A stretch of DNA of 64,000 nt. Source: UBA2040 sp041674745 (GTDB taxonomy: Bacteria > Bacteroidota > Bacteroidia > Flavobacteriales_D > Crocinitomicaceae). The stretch spans positions 62,001 to 126,000 of the forward strand of contig JBAYVD010000008.1 in NCBI GenBank assembly GCA_041674745.1. Direction: 5' to 3'. Made by a program: the position numbers and the translations under genes. The notes under the pieces were generated by a model. The model was not told the origin of the DNA. It saw only the letters and a program-made list of their open reading frames with translations, and did not search any database. Position 1 is the first letter of the stretch, and each line of letters opens with the position of its first letter. This document shows positions 58,005 through 64,000 of this stretch, piece by piece.

Positions 58005-59198
58005 ATGAAAAATACATTACTTCTCGGGACAATCTTGTTGAGTACCGTGACATTTGGTCAAAAGAAAAATGAAACTACTGCGGCAGTAGAATTCAAAAAC
58101 AAATACGCCCCTGCTATGCAGGCGAAGGATTATGAAACGGCCAAAAAAGCGATTTTGAGTGCCAAAGAATTCATTGACTTGGCAGCGGCGCATCCAGAAA
58201 CACAGTCCTCTCCAAAAACCTTGTATTACAAAGGAGAAATCTATTTGGGGATTTTAACCTTAGCGAAGGATGCGAATGACAACGATTTAAAGTTGATGGG
58301 GACACCCGAATTCATTACGCAAGATATCGAAGCCTTCAAACAATCCTATGCCTTGGATAAAAAGTTCAAATCGGACATTGAAGAAGCGGTGTACCGAGCA
58401 AGATTTCATTTTGACAAAAGTGCCAATGAAGCGTTCAAAGCAGAAGACTTTTTAGGTGCAGCCAACTTGTACAACTGGCAAGCGAAATACAGCAATGCAA
58501 TCAACGCATTGGATAGTACAGCTGTTTTTTATTCAGCGGTTTGTTCTGAAAAAGGAAAAGATTATGCTGCAGCGGCGACCAATTACTTAATTGTGGCAAA
58601 AGCGGGTTACAAAGGAGCATCTTCGTATAACTTGGCTTCTGGCGCTTACAGAAAATCAGGTGATATCGCAAAAGCAAAGGAAATCATATCTGAAGGACGT
58701 AAATTGTTTCCGAATGATCGTGATTTGTTGTTAGAATTGGTAAATATCAACATTGATGCAAATGATCCCGCTGGCGCTGAAGCAGCTTTGGCTTCTGCAA
58801 TCGCAGCAGATCCAAATAACAAACAGTTGTTCTACACAATTGGTACGATTTACATCGAAATGAAAGAGAACGAAAAAGCGGAACAATCCTTGAACAAAGC
58901 TTTGGCAATCGACCCGAATTATTTGGATGCACAGTACCAATTGGGTGCTCATTTGGTTTCTTGGGCAGGTGATATGAAAACGGAAGCTAACAGTTTGAAG
59001 TTGGGTGATGCACAATACGATGTGCTTTTATCAAAAAGTACGGACACATACAAAAGAGCGGTTGGTCCACTTGAAGCTTATATCAAAGCAGTTCCAACAG
59101 ACAAAGCGGTCTTGAACATCCTTTTCCAATTGCACAGAAGCCTAGGAAATACGGATAAAGCGATGGAATACAAAAAACGCTACGAAGAAGCAAAATAA
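58005..59198 (+). CDS. Exported TPR protein after gyrA
   Basis: 397 residues with a signal peptide (MKNTLLLGTILLSTVTFG). TPR helix pairs run through the length; the clearest are NNKQLFYTIGTIYIEMKENEKAEQSLNKALAIDPNYLDAQYQLG (read in part, near 268-311) and AVLNILFQLHRSLGNTDKAMEYKKRYEE at the end. A long alpha-helical solenoid in the periplasm is expected. It follows gyrA closely and a terminator closes it, so the two may share a transcript. There is no functional link to gyrase that I know of. Confidence 0.8.
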   Translation: MKNTLLLGTILLSTVTFGQKKNETTAAVEFKNKYAPAMQAKDYETAKKAILSAKEFIDLAAAHPETQSSPKTLYYKGEIYLGILTLAKDANDNDLKLMGTPEFITQDIEAFKQSYALDKKFKSDIEEAVYRARFHFDKSANEAFKAEDFLGAANLYNWQAKYSNAINALDSTAVFYSAVCSEKGKDYAAAATNYLIVAKAGYKGASSYNLASGAYRKSGDIAKAKEIISEGRKLFPNDRDLLLELVNINIDANDPAGAEAALASAIAADPNNKQLFYTIGTIYIEMKENEKAEQSLNKALAIDPNYLDAQYQLGAHLVSWAGDMKTEANSLKLGDAQYDVLLSKSTDTYKRAVGPLEAYIKAVPTDKAVLNILFQLHRSLGNTDKAMEYKKRYEEAK

Positions 59199-59214
59199 AA
59201 AATTCATTTACTTT

Positions 59215-59249
59215 AAAAAGAGACTTCATTTGGAGTCTCTTTTTTTTTG
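59215..59249 (+). terminator. Terminator after the TPR gene
   Basis: AGAGACT and AGTCTCT pair around TCATTTGG, with a preceding A-run and a following run of nine or ten T. Confidence 0.9.
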
Positions 59250-59268
59250 CGCTAATTCCCTGATTTTC

Positions 59269-59300
59269 TTTGGATATTATATTCAAACTCTCTATCTTTG
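59269..59300 (+). promoter_or_regulatory. Promoter of rpsA (-33 TTTG and -7 TATCTTTG)
   Basis: TTTG and an exact TAnnTTTG are 20 bases apart, the classic Bacteroidota layout, followed by an 87-base leader before rpsA that may hold a regulatory fold. Confidence 0.75.
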
Positions 59301-59387
59301 CACCCTTGAAAATGAGCACCTTGTAGGCTCTTATTATTTACACTTCTGATTGACAAGGTAATCGGGATACAAATTAAGAAAGCCAAA

Positions 59388-61178
59388 ATGGCAGAAAACA
59401 CACAAACGCAGGGAACTGCAGATTTCGATTGGGACGCGTTAGACCTTGACGGTTATACGAAAATCGAACGTTCAGAGTACTCAGATAAGTACGAAGAAAC
59501 ATTGACTTCAATCGTTGAGAGAGAAGTTTTAGACGGTACAGTAGTAGCGTTGAACAAAAAAGAAGCGGTAATCAACATCGGGTACAAATCCGAAGGTGTG
59601 ATTCCAGCAAATGAATTCCGTTACAATCCAGACTTGAAAGTTGGAGACACTGTTGACATTTATGTTGAGTGCCAAGAAGACAAGAATGGACAATTGATCA
59701 TTTCTCACAAAACAGCCCGTATGCACAAAGCATGGTTGCGAGTGAATGACGTATTGAAAACAGGTGAGATTATCACAGGTTTTGTAAAATGTCGTACAAA
59801 AGGTGGTTTGATCGTTGACGTATTTGGTTTGGAAGCTTTCTTACCAGGTTCACAAATTGACGTGAAACCGATCCGTGACTACGATGTTTACGTAGGTAAA
59901 AACATGGAATTCAAAGTTGTTAAAATTAACCAAGAGTTTAGAAACGTTGTTGTTTCTCACAAAGCGTTGATCGAAGCAGAATTGGAAGAACAAAAGAAAA
60001 CAATTATTTCTGGTCTAGAAAAAGGTCAAGTATTGGAAGGTATCGTGAAAAACGTTACTTCTTACGGTGTGTTCATCGACTTGGGTGGTGTAGACGGATT
60101 GATTCACATTACAGATTTATCTTGGGGACGTGTTAACCACCCAGAAGAAATCGTTGAATTGGATCAAAAATTGAACGTTGTTATCCTAGACTTTGATGAC
60201 GATAAAAAACGAATTGCATTAGGTTTGAAACAATTGCAACCACATCCATGGGATGCTTTGGACGGCGGCTTGAACGTTGGTGACAAAGTGAAAGGTAAAG
60301 TGGTTGTTATGGCTGATTACGGTGCATTTGTTGAAATTGCTGCTGGTGTTGAAGGTTTGATCCACGTTTCAGAAATGAGCTGGTCACAACACTTGCGTTC
60401 TGCTCAAGATTTCATCAACGTAGGTGACGAAGTTGAAGCAGTTATCTTGACATTGGACAGAGAAGAAAGAAAAATGTCTTTGGGTATCAAACAATTGATG
60501 CCAGATCCATGGGAAGGAATTGAATCCAAATATGCAGTGGCTTCTCGTCACAAAGCAAAAGTTCGTAACTTCACTAACTTCGGTGTATTCGTAGAATTAG
60601 AAGAAGGTGTTGATGGACTGATTCACATTTCTGATCTTTCTTGGCAGAAAAAAATCAAACATCCATCAGAATTCTGCAAAGTAGGAGACGAAATGGAAGT
60701 TGTGGTTTTGGAAATCGATAGAGAAAACAGAAGAATTTCTTTGGGTCACAAACAATTGGAAGAAAATCCATGGGAAGTATTCGCAACCATCTTCGGAGAA
60801 GGTTCAGTACACCAAGGTACAATTGTAGAGAACAAAGACAAATCTGGAATCGTTGCTTTGCCATATGGTGTTGAGGGTATTTGCCCAGCGAAACACTTGC
60901 GTAAAGAAGATGGAACCAACGCTAAAATCGAAGAAACGTTAGATTTCAAAGTAATTGAATTCAACAAAGAATCGAAAAAAATCGTTGTGTCTCATACACG
61001 TACATTCGAAGAAGGTGACGACCGTCCAACGGCGAAAGCACCAACAGCGAAAAAAGGTACAGGTGGTTCTAGTACTGCAAATGCAGTAAGTTCCGTAAAC
61101 AGCAGCAATGAAAAATCTACATTAGGAGATTTGGATGCGTTGTCTGAATTGAAAAAGAAAATGGAAGAAGGGAAATAA
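59388..61178 (+). CDS. rpsA: 30S ribosomal protein S1
   Basis: 596 residues with six S1 domains: about 45-115 (GTVVALNKKEAVINIGYKSEG), 125-195 (GFVKCRTKGGLIVDVFGLEA), 210-280 (GIVKNVTSYGVFIDLGGVDG), 297-367 (GKVVVMADYGAFVEIAAGVEG), 385-455 (AKVRNFTNFGVFVELEEGVDG), and 475-540 (GTIVENKDKSGIVALPYGVEG). The repeated GLIHISDLSW-type turns support RNA binding. S1 brings mRNA to the 30S subunit and matters especially in Bacteroidota, which use Shine-Dalgarno sequences little. A Ser/Thr/Ala-rich linker and acidic helix end the protein. Promoter and terminator flank it, so it is monocistronic. Confidence 0.97.
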   Translation: MAENTQTQGTADFDWDALDLDGYTKIERSEYSDKYEETLTSIVEREVLDGTVVALNKKEAVINIGYKSEGVIPANEFRYNPDLKVGDTVDIYVECQEDKNGQLIISHKTARMHKAWLRVNDVLKTGEIITGFVKCRTKGGLIVDVFGLEAFLPGSQIDVKPIRDYDVYVGKNMEFKVVKINQEFRNVVVSHKALIEAELEEQKKTIISGLEKGQVLEGIVKNVTSYGVFIDLGGVDGLIHITDLSWGRVNHPEEIVELDQKLNVVILDFDDDKKRIALGLKQLQPHPWDALDGGLNVGDKVKGKVVVMADYGAFVEIAAGVEGLIHVSEMSWSQHLRSAQDFINVGDEVEAVILTLDREERKMSLGIKQLMPDPWEGIESKYAVASRHKAKVRNFTNFGVFVELEEGVDGLIHISDLSWQKKIKHPSEFCKVGDEMEVVVLEIDRENRRISLGHKQLEENPWEVFATIFGEGSVHQGTIVENKDKSGIVALPYGVEGICPAKHLRKEDGTNAKIEETLDFKVIEFNKESKKIVVSHTRTFEEGDDRPTAKAPTAKKGTGGSSTANAVSSVNSSNEKSTLGDLDALSELKKKMEEGK

Positions 61179-61202
61179 TTCAATTCCTTCCATAACAATA
61201 CA

Positions 61203-61241
61203 AAATGCCTCAATCCATATATGGATTGAGGCATTTTTTTT
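61203..61241 (+). terminator. Terminator of rpsA
   Basis: AAATGCCTCAATCC pairs perfectly with GGATTGAGGCATTT around ATATAT, followed by a T-run. A very stable stem. Confidence 0.95.
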
Positions 61242-61402
61242 GATTCAACTTTTTCCAAACCTCCTTACTTCCTCCCTATTTTCTGCTGGTGAAAAAATGA
61301 AGAGCTCCATCATTTGTTACCCGATAAAAAATTAAGTAGATTCGTTTGAACAAGAAAAGTTGATTTTAAATCCACTTTTCTAATTTTAAGAGAAATAGCA
61401 AA

Positions 61403-62134
61403 ATGATGTATGCATTATTTGGCATGAGCCTACTTTTTATCGTGATTGGTTACTTGGTGACCGAGAACAACGCTCAGTATCTACTTTCGGGTTACAACAC
61501 CATGAGCAAGGAAGAGAGAGAAAACTTCGACATTGCTTCCTACATACCCTATTTCCGCAGGTTTCACCTTGTTTTAGGGATCTCTTTCTTTACCATAGGT
61601 TCAATTTTGACTTATTTTGGAGCCGAAAACACTGCTGGTATTTTCCTCATCGTCTATCCGATTCTAGCCTATGTTTATTTTATTGTTTCCGGTTCAAAAT
61701 ATACCAAAGAAATAAGTAAAAAATCAAGTAAAGTGGGTGTTGCCATCCTTTTGATTACTTTGTTCTTTGTACTTGGTCTTTTGGGTTTTGGCTTCAAAGA
61801 AAATACACTTAAAATTGAGTCAGAAAATATTGAATTTCAAGGGAGTTATGGTGAGAAGCTTTTGAAATCGACTATTCTTTCCGTTGAATTGGTCCATAAA
61901 TTGCCGAAAATCACCCTTAAAACCAATGGATTTGCGCTAGGAACAATCAAGAAAGGATATTTTAAAACAAATGAAGGTGAAATTGTCAAACTGATTTTGA
62001 ACGCGGATCAGTCACCTTTGCTTCTTTTCACCAAAACGAATGGTCAAAAAATCTACTTTACTGCCAAGGAGAAATCTAGTTTCGAAGTAATGGATGAACT
62101 AGAAAAAAAGTTGCCAGACCTTAACTATCGTTGA
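61403..62134 (+). CDS. DUF3784-family membrane protein
   Basis: 243 residues. Membrane helices lie at about 2-18, 55-75, 78-97 and 111-132. The segment YLLSGYNTMSKEERENFDI near residues 26-44 is the DUF3784 signature. After the fourth helix comes a soluble beta-rich domain (LKIESENIEFQGSYGEKLLKSTILSVELVHKLPKITLKTNGF, read in part) resembling a bacterial PH-like fold, ending in a helix (VMDELEKKLPDL). Its role is unknown; relatives are small integral membrane proteins of Firmicutes and Bacteroidota. The 224-base gap before it holds the rpsA terminator and nothing else I can name. Confidence 0.85.
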   Translation: MMYALFGMSLLFIVIGYLVTENNAQYLLSGYNTMSKEERENFDIASYIPYFRRFHLVLGISFFTIGSILTYFGAENTAGIFLIVYPILAYVYFIVSGSKYTKEISKKSSKVGVAILLITLFFVLGLLGFGFKENTLKIESENIEFQGSYGEKLLKSTILSVELVHKLPKITLKTNGFALGTIKKGYFKTNEGEIVKLILNADQSPLLLFTKTNGQKIYFTAKEKSSFEVMDELEKKLPDLNYR

Positions 62135-62177
62135 TTAAAAATTTAGATTCGAAACATTTCACAATACGAGAAAAACC

Positions 62178-62543
62178 ATGGCGAAAACATACAATCACGA
62201 CGAAAAAATTGCCTCTTTGACTTTTGCGGGCGTTTATCCTCATTACCTAAAAAAAGTTGAAACCAAAGGCAGAACACAAGAAGAATTGCAAGAAGTCATC
62301 GAATGGTTAACCGGGTTCGACAAGAAAAAGCAACAAGCATTAATTGAGGAAAAAGTCAACTTTGAACAATTTTTCGCGCTGACCAATGTTCATCCGAATG
62401 CTTATTTAATAACAGGCGTAATTTGTGGCTATCGAATTGAGGAAATACAAAATCCCTTGACTCAAAAAATTCGCTACTTAGACAAACTGGTTGACGAGTT
62501 GGCAAAAGGTCGTAAAATGGAAAAGATCTTACGTGTCAAATAA
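62178..62543 (+). CDS. DUF2200-family protein
   Basis: 121 residues, no signal. The whole length matches DUF2200: FAGVYPHYLKKVETKGRTQEELQEVIEWLTGF near residues 16-47, NFEQFFALTNVHPNAYLITGVICGYRIEEIQNP near 61-93, and LTQKIRYLDKLVDELAKGRKMEKILR near 94-119. The protein is small, helical and cytoplasmic. The family has no established function in what I know. It follows the DUF3784 gene by 43 bases on the same strand and may be co-transcribed; the fhs gene follows after about 100 bases. Confidence 0.9.
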   Translation: MAKTYNHDEKIASLTFAGVYPHYLKKVETKGRTQEELQEVIEWLTGFDKKKQQALIEEKVNFEQFFALTNVHPNAYLITGVICGYRIEEIQNPLTQKIRYLDKLVDELAKGRKMEKILRVK

Positions 62544-62641
62544 GTCAAGTTTTCTCTAAATTCAGAAATCTCAAATTTCCTGACGCATGTCATGATTTTT
62601 TCGGTAGCTCCGCAGTAATTTTAGACCATTAAGCTTTGAAC

Positions 62642-64000
62642 ATGACAGATCTAGATATTGCAAAGAAAAGTACCCTTCAACCCATCGTGGCAATTGCCAA
62701 AAAATTAGGCATTGATCCAGAAGAAATTGAAACCTTTGGTAAATACAAGGCCAAATTGCCACTACATTTAATTGATGAAACAAAGGCCAAGCAAAGTCAT
62801 TTGATCCTCGTTTCCGCTATTTCACCTACACCCGCTGGAGAAGGGAAAACAACGATGTCGATTGGATTGTCGGAAGGGCTGAATCAATTGCACAAGAAAA
62901 CAACCGTCGTTCTTAGGGAACCATCCTTGGGACCCGTTTTTGGCATCAAAGGCGGAGCAACGGGCGGTGGCTTTTCACAAGTACTTCCCATGGAGGACAT
63001 CAACCTTCATTTTACGGGTGATTTTTCGGCTATTGAAAAAGCGCACAATCTACTGTCAGCTTTGATTGACAACAACTTACAAAACAAAACGAATAATCTG
63101 GGTATCGATGCTCGCACTGTTGCTTGGAAACGCGTGATGGACATGAATGATCGTTCTTTGCGCAATATCGTTGTTGGTTTGGGCGGAACCACCTCTGGAA
63201 TACCAAGAGAAACAGGATTTGATATTACAGCAGCCTCTGAAATAATGGCCATTCTTTGTCTATCCAAGGATATAAACGATTTAAAAACAAGATTGGGGAA
63301 CATTTTTGTTGGCTACACCTTTGATAAAACTCCGATTTATGCCAGAGATTTAAAAGCCCAAGGAGCGATGACTGCTTTACTGAAAGACGCCATCAAACCA
63401 AATTTAGTGCAAACCATTGAAGGGAATCCTGCTATCATTCACGGTGGACCTTTTGCCAACATTGCGCAAGGAACCAACTCCGTTATTGCCACAAAAATGG
63501 GCATGACTTTTTCGGACTACACGGTGACCGAGGCAGGATTTGGCTTTGATCTGGGTGGTGAGAAATTTTTGGACATCAAATGTCAAAGTGCGGAATTAAA
63601 ACCTGAAGCGGTTGTGCTAACGACTACCATCCGTGCCTTGAAATACCATGGCGGAGCCGATTTGAAAAATTTAACGACGCCCGATGTTGTGGCCTTAAAA
63701 CTAGGTTTACCAAATTTAGAGAAACATTTGGAGAACGTTTTAAAATTCAACATCACCCCTATTATCGCTATTAATAAATTCACTTCGGATAGCGACGAAG
63801 AAATAGAATTGATTCGTCAATTTGCAAGGGATGCCAATATTCAATTTGCCGTAGCAGATATTTGGGCACTTGGAGGAAAAGGTGCCTTGGAATTAGCACA
63901 ATGTGTAATAAATGTCGTTGAGGAAGGAAAATCTGATTTTCAACCTTTGTATCAATGGAATTCACCTGTAACTGAAAAAATTGCGAAAATTGCGAAAGAA
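62642..64000 (+). CDS. fhs: Formate-tetrahydrofolate ligase (3' end outside window)
   Basis: The frame is open from the ATG at 62642 to the window end, giving 453 residues of a normally 555-560 residue enzyme. Marks are the ATP-binding loop TPTPAGEGKTTMSIGLSEGL near residues 60-79, REPSLGPVFGIKGGATGGGFSQV near 93-115, and DINLHFTGDF near 120. Later conserved parts include HGGPFANIAQGTNSV near 267 and VTEAGFGFDLGGEKFLDIK near 297. It makes 10-formyl-THF from formate, ATP and THF for purine and formyl-Met synthesis. The stop codon is not in view. Confidence 0.97.
   Translation, partial: MTDLDIAKKSTLQPIVAIAKKLGIDPEEIETFGKYKAKLPLHLIDETKAKQSHLILVSAISPTPAGEGKTTMSIGLSEGLNQLHKKTTVVLREPSLGPVFGIKGGATGGGFSQVLPMEDINLHFTGDFSAIEKAHNLLSALIDNNLQNKTNNLGIDARTVAWKRVMDMNDRSLRNIVVGLGGTTSGIPRETGFDITAASEIMAILCLSKDINDLKTRLGNIFVGYTFDKTPIYARDLKAQGAMTALLKDAIKPNLVQTIEGNPAIIHGGPFANIAQGTNSVIATKMGMTFSDYTVTEAGFGFDLGGEKFLDIKCQSAELKPEAVVLTTTIRALKYHGGADLKNLTTPDVVALKLGLPNLEKHLENVLKFNITPIIAINKFTSDSDEEIELIRQFARDANIQFAVADIWALGGKGALELAQCVINVVEEGKSDFQPLYQWNSPVTEKIAKIAKE

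Noticed and set aside
1..64000. tRNA, rRNA, tmRNA or CRISPR arrays
   Set aside because: I read the gaps on both strands for tRNA arms, rRNA-conserved stretches and regular spaced repeats and saw none. A covariance search would be decisive.

Overview
This window comes from the chromosome of a Bacteroidota bacterium, most likely Flavobacteriales. Three lines of evidence support this. Many genes are preceded by the Bacteroidota -7 promoter element TAnnTTTG. Three secreted proteins carry C-terminal sorting signals of the type IX secretion system (two type A, one type B). Several families and domain orders are typical of the phylum: the alternative GlmU family, a PorE-like TPR/beta-propeller/CRD/OmpA protein, and AMP nucleosidase. 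A narrower placement (Crocinitomicaceae/Fluviicola-like) is only an impression. No rRNA, tRNA, CRISPR, prophage or transposase gene was recognised, and no gene-free stretch exceeds 300 bases.

Layout. 1-3011 (minus): a succinylglutamate desuccinylase-like hydrolase cut by the window edge, a RimK-type ATP-grasp ligase, a retropepsin-like RimB-type protease and a TPR lipoprotein, packed as one operon. 3179-9149: rplS, a membrane-anchored GH25 lysozyme, a PorE-like OmpA protein, an inverted pair of REP-like palindromes, and lon. 9413-17206: a Trk/Ktr potassium uptake pair, an alternative GlmU with a sodium/solute symporter, then apbE facing a type IX-exported DUF2271 protein. 17398-25270: two FKBP prolyl isomerases, a type IX-exported nuclease, DUF547, AMP nucleosidase, MscS, CPBP protease and a leucine-rich-repeat lipoprotein. 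25387-29687: two Spy-like paralogues with a possible sigma-54 promoter, MsrA and lipoprotein MsrB, an MFS transporter and a queuosine-precursor transporter. 29962-36307: an RND tripartite efflux operon. 36441-41714: MATE pump, esterase, WYL regulator, VOC protein, NlpC/P60 peptidase and a MerR regulator.

41795-46959 is the accessory part. Seven or eight AT-rich genes all lie on the plus strand, with some weak or TTG starts and imperfect inverted repeats between them. A two-gene membrane-protein unit occurs twice, once intact and once half-decayed, on either side of a type IX-secreted protein. It looks like a cassette array or a recombination hotspot, though no recombinase is in the window.

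47018-64000 is core again: aroB, proline dehydrogenase overlapping a catalytically dead rhomboid-TPR protein, a phosphoribosyltransferase next to murQ, clpC, gyrA, a TPR protein, rpsA with six S1 domains, DUF3784, DUF2200, and a formate-tetrahydrofolate ligase cut by the window end.

Recurring themes are envelope stress and protein quality control (Lon, ClpC, FKBPs, Spy-like proteins, Msr enzymes), type IX export, and transport. The points most worth testing are the RimK operon with an altered magnesium-ligand residue, the cassette-like island with its decayed duplication, the pseudo-rhomboid, and the inverted REP-like pair.
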